Assembly: GCA_024641505.1 (NCBI GenBank)
Contig: JAHECY010000009.1
Coordinates: 20,091 to 84,090 of the forward strand
DNA from: Gammaproteobacteria bacterium
Lineage (GTDB): Bacteria; Pseudomonadota; Gammaproteobacteria; SG8-11
Length of the DNA stretch: 64,000 nt
Direction of reading: 5' to 3'
Numbering within the stretch: the stretch's first letter is position 1; the number at the start of each line of letters is the position of its first letter. The position numbers and the translations under genes were made by a program. The notes under the pieces are model-generated. The model saw only the letters and a program-made list of their open reading frames with translations, did no database searches and was not told the DNA's origin. Shown here piece by piece: positions 8,438-17,688 of this stretch.

Positions 8438-10684
8438 ATGGAAAACCAGGACATGATGACAAGCCATCGGATCGGCAACCTGAGACCTGATCAGCGTCGC
8501 GATTCATCGCAAGGTTACATTGAAAGTGACGTCGTTTATGTCGAGGATGACGAAATTGACCTTCATGCCCTTTGGGATATTATTTTACGTCGGCGTTGGC
8601 TTATCCTGCTGGTGCTTTCCGCGTCATTGCTCGGCACTGCGTTGGCCACCTACCTGACCACACCAATCTACCGCGCCACCACAACCCTGCAGATCAATAA
8701 GGAAACCGCCAAGATATTTCAGTATCAGGATGTATCGCCGGTGGAAACCGATTTCTATGACCAGGATTTCCTGCAAACACAGTATGAATTGTTGCAAAGC
8801 CGCACCCTGACGAAACGTGTTATTGATCAGCTTTCTCTGTACAGCAACCCGGATTTTATTCCGGTTCAGCAGGATATAAGTATTCGTAAACTTCTGGGAC
8901 TCGTTGTTGACTCCAAAGCCGACATGAATGATCCGGAGCGTTTTGTCGATAAGTTTCTGAAAGATCTCGTGGTCGAACCGGTGAAACGTTCCCGTCTGGT
9001 ACGCATACATTATAACAGCGCGAATCCCCAGTTAGCAGCGACCATTTCCCGGACGGTCGCCGAAAGTTTTATTAATCTAAATCTTGAACGCCGCTTCGAT
9101 GCGTCTTCATACGCTAAAAATTTCATATCCGACCGCATACGCGAGGTTAAAAGCCGTTTGGAAGAATCGGAGCGGAAGCTGGTGGGATATGCGCGCAAAC
9201 TGGAAATTGTCAGTCTTGATGAGGAGCGACAACCGCTTATTTTGCAGCAATTGCAGGAGACAGGACTGAGTTTAGCCAAGGCGGAGCAGGAACGGATATC
9301 CGCGGAAGTGGCGTATCGGGAGATGACTCAGGGCGAGGGCCGGGTGTTCAGTAATGTATTGGCAAATCCCGTGGTGCAAGAATTAAAGCACGAGATCGCC
9401 AAACTTGAATCCGAATACCAGGAGAAGCTGCAGATCTATAAACCGGCTTATCCCTCCATGTCGCAGTTACGCAAGCGCATTGTCAGCCTGCAGGACAAGA
9501 TCGACGCGGAGGTCGTATTGTTGACCCGCGCCTATGAATCCGATTATCTTTCTGCATTCCATAAACAGGAGAGTTTGGCGGCCAGGCTGGAAGAGCTTAA
9601 GCAGGAAGCGCTGAATCTTCAGGATAACAGCATTAATTACAGTATCCTGAAACGCGAGGTGGATACTAATCGTCAACTGTACGAAGGTCTGTTACAACGC
9701 CTCAAGGAAGTGGGGGTGGCAGGTGGTGTGGGAGTCAATAACATCTCCGTAGTGGATTATCCCGAGGTGCCACGATTCAGTTTCAAGCCAAATTTGCAGT
9801 TGAATTTGTTGCTGGCATTTATTGTTAGCCTGTTCGCCGGTACGGGGCTGGCTTTTCTGGTCGAATATTTCGATGACAGTGTCAAGTCAGTGGATGATCT
9901 GGAAAACAAGAGTCAAATACCGGTTATTGGCGCCATACCAGACGTCTCCTACTTTCACTCTGAAATTCTTGGCGCCCAGCAAATTGGCCTGCTGTCCTTT
10001 ACGCAGCCCGACAGTATATTGGCCGAAGCTTTTCGTTCCACTAGAACATCTTTGATGTTTTCCGGTCCTAATGGCGCGCCGGCCGTAATGCAAGTCACCA
10101 GTCCCAGTCCGGGCGAGGGGAAGACCACCTCCGCGGTTAATATTGCCACGGCATTTGGTCAAATGGATGCCAAAGTATTGATTATTGATGCGGATTTAAG
10201 GAATCCATCGATTCACCATGTCTTGGGTTTGTCGAACCAGCGAGGGTTAACTAATTATCTGGTGGGAGAGGTATCCGCTGCGGAAGTTTCCTGTTACACG
10301 GGCATCGCTAAAATTTTTGCGATCCCCGCAGGGCCAATTCCCCCGAATCCGGCGGAACTGCTCTCCGGCGGACGATTGAAAGACCTTCTTATGTTGGCAG
10401 AGCAAAAATTTGACTATGTCGTTGTCGATGGTCCTCCGGTAATGGGTTTGGCAGATGCGTTGATTCTGGCAAATCAGGTTCACGGTACGCTTGTGGTGGC
10501 AGAGAGTGGAGGGACTCGGTATCGGGATATGGAGCACGCGTTGAAACGGTTGCGCAGTACCCACGCAAGACTGGTGGGCTGGGTATTATCAAAGCATCGC
10601 ATGGGGCGCGGCGGTTACGGTTACCACTCTTATTATTATGGAAGTGAAAAAAATCTACCAACAGCTTCCCCGGTTCAATTATAA
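8438..10684 (+). CDS. Polysaccharide co-polymerase / BY-type tyrosine kinase (Wzc-like)
   Basis: A 748-aa inner-membrane protein that combines a Wzz chain-length domain with a bacterial tyrosine kinase. TM1 is near residue 50 (WLILLVLSASLLGTALA) and TM2 near 450 (LLLAFIVSLFAGTGLAFLVEYF), with a large periplasmic coiled-coil part between them. The cytoplasmic kinase has Walker A (SPSPGEGKTTSAVN), Walker A' (VLIIDADLRNPS) and Walker B (YVVVDGPPVMGLADA). The C-terminal tail carries the Tyr cluster (YGYHSYYYG) that this family autophosphorylates. With the export protein upstream it should control polymer length and secretion. All catalytic motifs are intact. Confidence 0.93.
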   Translation: MENQDMMTSHRIGNLRPDQRRDSSQGYIESDVVYVEDDEIDLHALWDIILRRRWLILLVLSASLLGTALATYLTTPIYRATTTLQINKETAKIFQYQDVSPVETDFYDQDFLQTQYELLQSRTLTKRVIDQLSLYSNPDFIPVQQDISIRKLLGLVVDSKADMNDPERFVDKFLKDLVVEPVKRSRLVRIHYNSANPQLAATISRTVAESFINLNLERRFDASSYAKNFISDRIREVKSRLEESERKLVGYARKLEIVSLDEERQPLILQQLQETGLSLAKAEQERISAEVAYREMTQGEGRVFSNVLANPVVQELKHEIAKLESEYQEKLQIYKPAYPSMSQLRKRIVSLQDKIDAEVVLLTRAYESDYLSAFHKQESLAARLEELKQEALNLQDNSINYSILKREVDTNRQLYEGLLQRLKEVGVAGGVGVNNISVVDYPEVPRFSFKPNLQLNLLLAFIVSLFAGTGLAFLVEYFDDSVKSVDDLENKSQIPVIGAIPDVSYFHSEILGAQQIGLLSFTQPDSILAEAFRSTRTSLMFSGPNGAPAVMQVTSPSPGEGKTTSAVNIATAFGQMDAKVLIIDADLRNPSIHHVLGLSNQRGLTNYLVGEVSAAEVSCYTGIAKIFAIPAGPIPPNPAELLSGGRLKDLLMLAEQKFDYVVVDGPPVMGLADALILANQVHGTLVVAESGGTRYRDMEHALKRLRSTHARLVGWVLSKHRMGRGGYGYHSYYYGSEKNLPTASPVQL

Positions 10685-10993
10685 ATAGTGTGAGCCGCAG
10701 GCGTGTATATGTATGGATGAAAGGTGCCAATACCTGCAATGTAAGCTTTTTGTAAGTAGACCACTGTATTCTCCCTTATTTTGCCGTAGAACAGATTCGG
10801 TATAAGATTTTGGTATAAGAAATTTATCGTTAACGATAATGAAATTGACAGATTAATTATGGTAAAATGCAAATCCAATCGCGGATAGGGATACGTCTCT
10901 TGGTTGGTCTCAGTTATTGTCAGTAGTGAACTGGTTCTCCCGGCTAAAGGGGGAAGGGTTACTTTAAGTATCAGCCATGGTATTTAACATAAT
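10685..10993. other. Leader region before the DnaJ-like/receiver fusion gene
   Basis: A 309-base AT-rich gap that splits the EPS locus and probably holds a separate promoter. It contains a tandem GGTATAAGA repeat (10799-10807 and 10812-10820) and, just after it, a perfect 16-bp palindrome listed separately. A TTGACA at 10845 has no well-spaced -10 partner. No gene is visible. Confidence 0.45.
10824..10839. promoter_or_regulatory. Perfect 16-bp palindrome TTATCGTTAACGATAA
   Basis: The sequence TTATCGTTAACGATAA equals its own reverse complement. It lies 155 bases upstream of the DnaJ-like/receiver fusion gene, directly after two GGTATAAGA direct repeats. A dimeric repressor or activator site is a reasonable reading, but no regulator can be assigned. 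Confidence 0.4.
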
Positions 10994-13510
10994 ATGATAG
11001 GGTCAGGGTTACAGAAAAAAAATATGCCAAAGAACATTTTTCAATTGGCACTTGATTTTTACCGATCACCCACGGAATTTGGTGACTTGGTCGACGTTCA
11101 TAAATCCGTTCCACAAGGAATCGGTGATTTGTTAGCGTTTCTTGCCGGACCGGACCAGGAAAGAGTAAGGATTATTGGCAACAATGTCTCGTTACAGGGG
11201 GCTGGCGAGTTATTTGATGCCGCTTCCTACTTCGTGGAAGAAGTGTTGTTTGTCCCGGGAGCGGATTATTACCGGTTGCTGGGGGTTCGAACGGACGCCA
11301 GCGCAGATGTGGTACGTCAACATTACCAATATTTGATCGGCCTGTTCTACCAGGACGAGCGCAGCAGCATGGTTAATTGGAAAGAGTCCGATTCCATGCG
11401 GGTTAATCAGGCCTACAGTGTGCTGCGCGATCTCGAAAAACGTCGTAATTACAACGTCAAACTCGCCGCGACGGGGCGTCAGATCGAGCAATTTGATCCG
11501 ACAACCTATAAAAAACAGGAACGTACACGCCAAAAACCGCTAGAGACGCATAACGAAAATACCGTGATAGCTCGGTCTGCCGACACGGATGTGTTAGGCT
11601 CTGGGAAGGTCAAGCGCGAAGCCGAACAGGTGTTGGCCGATGCGGTCCGTCTGGCCAGCAACCATGTTTCCGCAAAATCTGATGTTATTCCTGCGGTGAA
11701 AACGGTAAGTGCGCACGCGCCCAGGACCGCTGCCAGTGCGGATGATCTTCCAAAAATTTTGATCTGCGATGACTCCGCAACAGTGCGTGCCAGTCTCGCC
11801 AAAGCTTTATCTAATGATTTTCGGTGTTTGCGCGCGCGCAATGGCGATGAAGGATGGCGCATCCTTCAGGACAACCCGGATGTGAAGTTGGTGCTGACCG
11901 ATCTGGAAATGCCGGAAATGGACGGCTATGCACTGATCACGAAAATTCGAGCCAGCGATCGACCGAACCTGGCAAATATCCCGATTATCATCGTAACCAG
12001 TGCCTCAGACACCAAAGCGAAACAACTGGCCCTGGGTAAGGGCGCCAGCGACTTTCTTGCCAAGGGAACGGACTATGTGGAAATTCTGGCCCGCGTGCGC
12101 GTGCACTACCGGCTGGCAAAGTCCACGGAATTGATACCAGAGTCCGTGCCGACCGTTCACACCCGGTCAAGTGTAGCTGCACCGGATGACGAAGAAAAAA
12201 CCGTGTTTCTGGACCTGTCGAAAACGCGCATGCCCATTGATGCACGGGATCGAGATCCATCTGCCCGGCGCGGTGGTGTCGAGAAATCCGCCTGGCTGCC
12301 AAAGCCGGTGCTTATCGGGGCGATGAGTCTGGTGGTCGTCGTTGTGTTGGCGCTGATGTTCAGCAGCGGCAATAAGGAGGCGCCGGAGACATCCGCGCAA
12401 GTAGCGGGTTCCCCAGCGAACGGTGCCCCGGGTGATGAAGTTGCACCGTCTGCTGCCACTGCTCCCGCGGAGGATACCAATCAGCTTACTGTACTCGACG
12501 TGGTAAAACCTGACACCGCGGCTGGTGCGCAGCCGGTAGAATCGGCACATAGCACGACCAAACCCTTGGTTTCCGTTGTCTCCAAGACTGCTTCGCGGGA
12601 AGTCAGCACCAATAAACCTTCCAAAGATAATGCAGCCCTCGTCGATCGCTCCGCGGAGCAACGTCGGAAGGAATCGAGTTTTCGCAAGAACAATTTGGCG
12701 GATGCGACGGAAATCATTCCGACGGTTGTCACGGATGTACCGGCAAATTCCGCACCCGGCACTGATGCCGCTGGTGAACCCCAGGATCCGGAAGAGACAC
12801 AAAAAATTAAACAACGCCTGGCGGAAATTGAGGCCGAGAGCATGGCGATGGCAGTTCGGAATGAACAGCCTGCCAACGATGAATTTGATGCGCTGGCGCC
12901 TTCGACGCAGGTTGCAGCCAAGGGAGACGCGCCTATCGGCAGCGGCGTTGGCAGTGGTGTGAATGCCATCTCGGCAATGGGCAGCGCTGTTACGCCATCG
13001 GTAGGCGCAGCGAACGCCGTTGCCTCAGTTGCACCAGAGGGCGTGGCGGATCCTTTTAATACGACGATACCTGCCGAAGACGACGGTGATGGAAAACAAG
13101 TCGCTATGGCCGAACCTGCTAAACCTGTGATGCGGGATCTGATCAGTTCCACGGAGTTATCGATACTGTTGTTCAAATTCGTACGCGCTTACGAAGAAGG
13201 CAATCTGTTTCAGTTCCTGGGCCTGTTCGATCCGGATGCCCGCACAGAAGATCGCGTTGGGATACGCGAAATTCGCAAGGACTATGAATTGTTGTTCAAG
13301 AAGTCCGATGTACGCCAGTTCATTATTCAGGACATGAATTGGACCAAAGAAGGTATTCGCGCCGTAGGCAAAGGGAAGTTTGAAGTCAAGATCAAGGCGC
13401 AGGGCAGCGATAAAATGAATGCTTACTCGGGGACAGTGACGTTCCATGTGGTAAAAAGAGCTGATGAGATCTTCGTCACCCAACTATTTCATTCCTACGC
13501 TCAACAATAA
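10994..13510 (+). CDS. DnaJ-like / receiver / TM / NTF2-like fusion protein
   Basis: An 838-aa protein with an architecture I do not recognise as a named family. Residues 91-155 form a J-like domain (ADYYRLLGVRTDASADV, then VNQAYSVLRDLEKRRNY), but the HPD motif needed to stimulate DnaK reads YQD. Residues about 253-375 are a receiver domain with the acidic pair (LICDDS), phospho-Asp (LTDLEMPEMDG), Thr/Ser (IVTSAS) and Lys (FLAKG). A TM helix is at 433-456 (VLIGAMSLVVVVVLALMF), then a long Ala/Pro/Ser-rich linker. Residues about 712-838 form an NTF2/SnoaL-like domain shared with the 172-aa gene nearby. The receiver would be cytoplasmic and the NTF2-like part periplasmic. ATG 10994 or 11024 are both possible starts. 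A role in EPS control is inferred from location. Confidence 0.8.
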   Translation: MIGSGLQKKNMPKNIFQLALDFYRSPTEFGDLVDVHKSVPQGIGDLLAFLAGPDQERVRIIGNNVSLQGAGELFDAASYFVEEVLFVPGADYYRLLGVRTDASADVVRQHYQYLIGLFYQDERSSMVNWKESDSMRVNQAYSVLRDLEKRRNYNVKLAATGRQIEQFDPTTYKKQERTRQKPLETHNENTVIARSADTDVLGSGKVKREAEQVLADAVRLASNHVSAKSDVIPAVKTVSAHAPRTAASADDLPKILICDDSATVRASLAKALSNDFRCLRARNGDEGWRILQDNPDVKLVLTDLEMPEMDGYALITKIRASDRPNLANIPIIIVTSASDTKAKQLALGKGASDFLAKGTDYVEILARVRVHYRLAKSTELIPESVPTVHTRSSVAAPDDEEKTVFLDLSKTRMPIDARDRDPSARRGGVEKSAWLPKPVLIGAMSLVVVVVLALMFSSGNKEAPETSAQVAGSPANGAPGDEVAPSAATAPAEDTNQLTVLDVVKPDTAAGAQPVESAHSTTKPLVSVVSKTASREVSTNKPSKDNAALVDRSAEQRRKESSFRKNNLADATEIIPTVVTDVPANSAPGTDAAGEPQDPEETQKIKQRLAEIEAESMAMAVRNEQPANDEFDALAPSTQVAAKGDAPIGSGVGSGVNAISAMGSAVTPSVGAANAVASVAPEGVADPFNTTIPAEDDGDGKQVAMAEPAKPVMRDLISSTELSILLFKFVRAYEEGNLFQFLGLFDPDARTEDRVGIREIRKDYELLFKKSDVRQFIIQDMNWTKEGIRAVGKGKFEVKIKAQGSDKMNAYSGTVTFHVVKRADEIFVTQLFHSYAQQ

Positions 13511-13639
13511 CCGTACCCTGCAAATCACAAATGGCGATGTACTGTTCCCTGGTGGATCAGTACGTTAGCCAATGTTATTGCATGTCGATAGCGTAGAACC
13601 TACACTGTCACCTCATGGTTCAATGGGTGGGAAGGGTAG

Positions 13640-14905
13640 GTGATTTCAAAGCAAATACGCCAAGTCAGCGTGCGGGTGGCTGCCGCCGGCGTCCTGTCAT
13701 TAACCATTCTGATAGTATGGCGAATTGCTTCGTACGGGATCAGTGAAACCTTGACGCAATACGCGTTATACGACCAATCCTCTCCTTCTGCCCTTAATAC
13801 CGCACTCGCCTGGTCGATGGATAACTCCAATACGTTGTATAGGGTCGCTTATTCGTTTGATGAACGACATCTTGAACAACGTATAGAGTACCTCTCAGAC
13901 GCGCTTAAATTGAATCCTGGCGATGGTCGTATTGCCATGAGTCTTGCTGCTTCCCTTAAACAATTCGGGGATAAGGAGCGCGCAGACGCATTTGCTGACC
14001 AAAGCGTAATACTGTTACCTGACGACGCCAATACCTTGCTTCAAGCGGGGGATTATTGGTGGCGCGGGGGAGAGTATTCCCGTGCGGTGGAGTCTTGGGG
14101 GAGGGCGTTGTCCCATGAACCGGCTGTGAATCAAAAATTATTCCCGGTGTTTCTGCGCATCATGGAACAGGCTGGTGGTATGGAAGTGATGCGTGACACC
14201 TTGATCGCTGTACCCGCCTGGTTTAACGATTTCTTCGAATATGTGATGACCAACGCCAGTAACGACCAACTGGTGAGGCGACTTTTTGCCTTGCGTAACG
14301 AGGCTGCGGTACCGGTGACATTGGCGGAACAAAAATCTTATTTGCGTTTTCTGGAAGCGGAACGGCGTTGGGACGAAGCTTTCGTGGTATGGGCCAATAG
14401 TCTGCGCCGGGAAAATCTGAGCGTAATGGGGCAGCCGGTCAATGGCGGTTTCGAAGTCGAGCCGACCGGAGTGGGATTCGATTGGCGCGTTCGGGAAGAT
14501 CCCGCAGTATTGATCAAGACGGATTACACTTACGGGATCAGCGGCCATAAAGCGCTTCATATCATATTTCGCGGGCAGCGCGTCAATTTTCGTCATATTG
14601 AACAGTTGATGATATTGCAGCCCCGTAAATACCGTTTTCGTGGTCAGGTTCGGCCCGACAGCTTGCAGGCGGCTGCAGGAGTGCAGTGGCAACTGACGTG
14701 CGTTGGCGGTAAGGAGCAGCCCTTTGCGCGCAGCAATCGATTTATCGGTGTCGATCAGTGGCGTACATTCTCCTTTGATTTCAAAGTTCCCCGACAGGAC
14801 TGTGATGGGCAGGTGCTGCGCCTGGTATCAGTGACGCAAGGCGTTGAAGACCCTGTCTACAAGGGGGAGATATGGTTTGATGACTTGAGTATCGAAGCGT
14901 TGTAG
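13640..14905 (+). CDS. Membrane-anchored TPR protein of the EPS locus
   Basis: A 421-aa protein with an N-terminal TM or uncleaved signal segment (AAGVLSLTILIVWRIA), TPR-like helical repeats at about 70-170 (LEQRIEYLSDALKLNPGDGR, AMSLAASLKQFGDKERADAF), and a C-terminal beta-rich part (about 260-421: NGGFEVEPTGVGFDWRV, WFDDLSIEAL) resembling the carbohydrate-binding-like domains found at the ends of such TPR proteins. It starts with GTG, with GGAAGGG just upstream. Proteins of this shape occur in exopolysaccharide operons, usually as assembly scaffolds; the exact function is unknown. It lies in line with the EPS genes on both sides. Confidence 0.7.
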   Translation: MISKQIRQVSVRVAAAGVLSLTILIVWRIASYGISETLTQYALYDQSSPSALNTALAWSMDNSNTLYRVAYSFDERHLEQRIEYLSDALKLNPGDGRIAMSLAASLKQFGDKERADAFADQSVILLPDDANTLLQAGDYWWRGGEYSRAVESWGRALSHEPAVNQKLFPVFLRIMEQAGGMEVMRDTLIAVPAWFNDFFEYVMTNASNDQLVRRLFALRNEAAVPVTLAEQKSYLRFLEAERRWDEAFVVWANSLRRENLSVMGQPVNGGFEVEPTGVGFDWRVREDPAVLIKTDYTYGISGHKALHIIFRGQRVNFRHIEQLMILQPRKYRFRGQVRPDSLQAAAGVQWQLTCVGGKEQPFARSNRFIGVDQWRTFSFDFKVPRQDCDGQVLRLVSVTQGVEDPVYKGEIWFDDLSIEAL

Positions 14906-15018
14906 CCCAGAATACGTTAAAGAAATATCGGATGATAAATGCTTAGATGTATGAGCGTGCTATGTACTAAGCACCGATTAAGCAAAATAACGTAAGAATA
15001 GTAGTTTTGGAGGTGGTT

Positions 15019-15537
15019 ATGAAAACCTGGGTGGGGTCTATTCTAACAGTCTATATCTTCGTTCTGGGTGCTCTCGTGCCGTTTCCAATGGCGTTGGCGC
15101 AGGGTGGTAATGAGGTATCGGTGTATTCTTTGGGTACGGAATCGGACCTGGGCTTCGAAAAGGCCCGAGGCGCTTTGGTAGAAGCATTTATTGATGCTTA
15201 TTCAAAGGGAGAAACCGATATATTCCTGAGATTATTCAGCGATAATGCCCGTGCCGATGATAAGATAGGCAAGTCCGGCATTCGGTCGGATTATGAAATG
15301 CTGTTTACCGGCAGCAGGAGTCGGATTATTCGACTCCAAAACATAAAGTGGCACAACAAGAAAGGCGACGACAGTTACGCGATCGCCGATTTTGAGGCAC
15401 GAGTCATCCCCAATGACAAGGATCAGGAAAAAATCTACCGCGGTGCCATTGAATTGCATGTGAAAAAAGAAAATAATAACATTGTAATCAGTGAGCTGTA
15501 TCATGCCTATGATAATGCTTCCGTGGCCACACAATAA
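15019..15537 (+). CDS. Exported NTF2/SnoaL-like domain protein
   Basis: A 172-aa protein with a signal peptide (ending PMALAQG) and one NTF2-like domain at about 45-165. That domain matches the C-terminal domain of the 838-aa fusion: FIDAYSKGETDIFLRLFSDN against FVRAYEEGNLFQFLGLFDPD, and IRSDYEMLF against IRKDYELLF. Start ATG 15019 has a strong GGAGGTGG four bases upstream; the longer track ORF begins at TTG 15007 with no site of its own. The cone-shaped fold binds small ligands or proteins in other families; I cannot assign a ligand. It sits between the TPR and FecR-domain genes. Confidence 0.75.
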   Translation: MKTWVGSILTVYIFVLGALVPFPMALAQGGNEVSVYSLGTESDLGFEKARGALVEAFIDAYSKGETDIFLRLFSDNARADDKIGKSGIRSDYEMLFTGSRSRIIRLQNIKWHNKKGDDSYAIADFEARVIPNDKDQEKIYRGAIELHVKKENNNIVISELYHAYDNASVATQ

Positions 15538-15554
15538 TTTGGTGTTAGGAAATT

Positions 15555-16136
15555 ATGAAGATTCACAAATTTGTCACCTGTGCATTCACTTGCATGGTTT
15601 GTCTCAGCAGTTCTTTGGTTTTGGCGAATTCAGAGAATACAGTTCAGCTAAAACGACTGGAAGGGACGGTATTAGTGAATCAAGGCAAGGGGTTTTCGTT
15701 AGCGGCGCCGGGTATGCAATTGCAGCCTGGAAGTCGTGTGCTGGTCATGTCGGACGGTGGTGTAAGCGTAGTTTTCTCCGATACCTGCACCATAGATATT
15801 GCTGCTAACAGCATATTTAGCTTGGGGAATACCCGGAGCTGCGAGCAGTTACGCAAACAAATCCAGACCGTGGGACCCTATTATGCTGCCGCCATAGGTG
15901 TCGAAGCCGTTGGTGATGCTAAGTCACCAGGTAAAACACGCACTGATGCCGGTGACGCAGGCACTGGCGGTGACGCAGGGGCTGCTGCTGCGGGTGGGGA
16001 GCCGGAAGTGGTATTCGCAGGCATGTCGATGAATGAAATTATCGTCGTGGGTGTTGGTGTCGGTGCTGGGTTGGCCGTGGTAGTGGCAAGTGGTGGCGGT
16101 GGTAACAAGAGCAACGGTGCCATCAGTCCGGAATAA
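15555..16136 (+). CDS. Exported FecR-domain protein
   Basis: A 193-aa protein with a signal peptide (VCLSSSLVLA), then a FecR-like beta domain (about 30-95: LEGTVLVNQGKGFSLAAPGM, GSRVLVMSDGGVSVVF), a Gly/Ala/Asp-rich linker, and a C-terminal hydrophobic Gly-rich segment (IIVVGVGVGAGLAVVVASGG) that may be a membrane anchor. No sigma-factor gene or TonB receptor is near, so this is not a classical iron-dicitrate FecR. AGGA lies four bases before the ATG. It is 17 bases after the NTF2-like gene and 8 bases before the ligase gene, so it is part of one operon. Confidence 0.75.
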   Translation: MKIHKFVTCAFTCMVCLSSSLVLANSENTVQLKRLEGTVLVNQGKGFSLAAPGMQLQPGSRVLVMSDGGVSVVFSDTCTIDIAANSIFSLGNTRSCEQLRKQIQTVGPYYAAAIGVEAVGDAKSPGKTRTDAGDAGTGGDAGAAAAGGEPEVVFAGMSMNEIIVVGVGVGAGLAVVVASGGGGNKSNGAISPE

Positions 16137-16144
16137 TTGCTGGC

Positions 16145-17644
16145 ATGCAATTCTACAATTTTTTCTCATGGGATAAACCGTCCTATAATCAGCGATTGTT
16201 GTTTATCGCCCTGTTGTTGATTTTCTTTTTTGCACCGTTATTTCGTGCGGCGAATCGGCCCTTTCCTCTGATGATCACCGAGTTGGCAGCGCTCTGGCTG
16301 CTGTTCTATTGTGTGATCCAACGGCCGGGGTTCAGGTCGTTGAGAATGGATCTGCGGATCTTGCTGGGCGCGGTGCTGGGTTTTCCGTTGCTCTATCTTA
16401 TGCCTCTGCCTTTCGATTGGTGGGCCGCATTGCCGGGACGGGACATATATGGCACGACATTGAAGTTAATTGATTCACAGTCCTATATGTCGGTGTCCGT
16501 AATGTCGGTAAAAACCGAACAGGCGTGGTTGGCTTTGTTACCCCCGGTTGCCATCTTTACTGTCGTTTCCCTGTTGGAGGTAGGCCGGGTAAAAGCACTG
16601 GTAGCAGCATTTCTCGTCATTGCCTTTGGTGAAGCATGCCTTGGGCTCATTCAATACGGAGATGGTCCGCTTAGTATCTTGCGCCTGGGTAATCCGTATA
16701 ACGATAGCAGCGCAGTGGGTACCTATATTAATCGGAATCACCTCGCTGGACTGTTGGAAATGGCGCTGCCTGTTGCCTTGGGCATGCTGGCAGCAACCAT
16801 CGGCCGCAGTCGTTCCCAGCTAAGTTACGCGCGTAATTTTAAGGAAAAAGCCCTTGGGTTTATTGACAACTTCTCGCAAAACGCAGTGGTGCATGCGTTT
16901 ACATGCGTGGTGATATTGCTGGGATTGGTGTTTACCCAGTCCCGTAGCGGTGTGGGGTTGGCGATGATAACGATATTGCTGGCGATGATTGCCTATGCGC
17001 GCAGGTTGGGCGGTACCAACGTCTTTGGATTGTTTGGAACCTTGTTCGCCGTGGTGCTGGGGGCGGGAGTGTTAACCGGCTTGGCCCCGGTGCTCAGCCG
17101 ATTTACGGTAGACCCTCTGGCCGACAATCGGTGGGAAATTTTCAGTTTTAGCCTGCGGGGTATTGGCGAGTTTTTTCCGGTGGGCAGCGGCCCAGGGACA
17201 TTTCCTTATGTGTTTCCACGCTTTCAAATGAATATTGATGGTTTTGTCAACCATGCGCATAACGATTATCTCGAATGGTTATTCGAGGGTGGATTACTTG
17301 CCGCCCTGCTAATGTTCGCTATTATCGTGGTGTTTCTGCGGCAGTGGCCGCGTCTCTGGATAACTGAGCGTTGGAGTGAGTTTCGATTCATGAAAATTGG
17401 CGCCGGGATCGGCGTGTTTGCCATGATGCTCCATGGGATGACGGATTTTAACTTGCATATTCCCGCCAATGCGCTATTTTTTGCGTTTCTTATGGCGGTG
17501 TTTTTTCATTCCGGCGATGAAGCAAGCAACGTTGATCGTGCTACGCGTAACCATCGGGATGCAGGAATGTCCCGGATTCCCGTGCCGATTCTTCCCAAGC
17601 CAGATGCGGCCACCGCCCCCAAGAATCCATTTCTGGAAGAGTGA
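16145..17644 (+). CDS. O-antigen ligase / polymerase family membrane protein (Wzy_C)
   Basis: A 499-aa polytopic membrane protein with about ten to twelve hydrophobic segments. The family's periplasmic signature is visible: NRNHLAGLLEMALPVALGML in the middle, and GSGPGTFPYVFPRF followed by NHAHNDYLEWLFEGG, the H-x-H-N-x-Y/F motif shared by WaaL/Wzy-type transferases. It would polymerise or ligate lipid-linked sugar repeats made by glycosyltransferases, none of which are encoded in this window. It is the last + strand gene of the EPS block and converges on mobB. Whether it is a polymerase or a ligase cannot be decided from sequence. Confidence 0.88.
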   Translation: MQFYNFFSWDKPSYNQRLLFIALLLIFFFAPLFRAANRPFPLMITELAALWLLFYCVIQRPGFRSLRMDLRILLGAVLGFPLLYLMPLPFDWWAALPGRDIYGTTLKLIDSQSYMSVSVMSVKTEQAWLALLPPVAIFTVVSLLEVGRVKALVAAFLVIAFGEACLGLIQYGDGPLSILRLGNPYNDSSAVGTYINRNHLAGLLEMALPVALGMLAATIGRSRSQLSYARNFKEKALGFIDNFSQNAVVHAFTCVVILLGLVFTQSRSGVGLAMITILLAMIAYARRLGGTNVFGLFGTLFAVVLGAGVLTGLAPVLSRFTVDPLADNRWEIFSFSLRGIGEFFPVGSGPGTFPYVFPRFQMNIDGFVNHAHNDYLEWLFEGGLLAALLMFAIIVVFLRQWPRLWITERWSEFRFMKIGAGIGVFAMMLHGMTDFNLHIPANALFFAFLMAVFFHSGDEASNVDRATRNHRDAGMSRIPVPILPKPDAATAPKNPFLEE

Positions 17645-17688
17645 CAGCCCATCGTCCAATAACTGCTATTAGTCGCCTAAAAAATATT

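Noticed and set aside
12167-13176. 215- and 231-aa reverse ORFs across the fusion-protein linker
   Set aside because: They are shadows of an Ala/Pro/Ser-rich coding linker with high GC, and the forward frame carries all recognisable domains.
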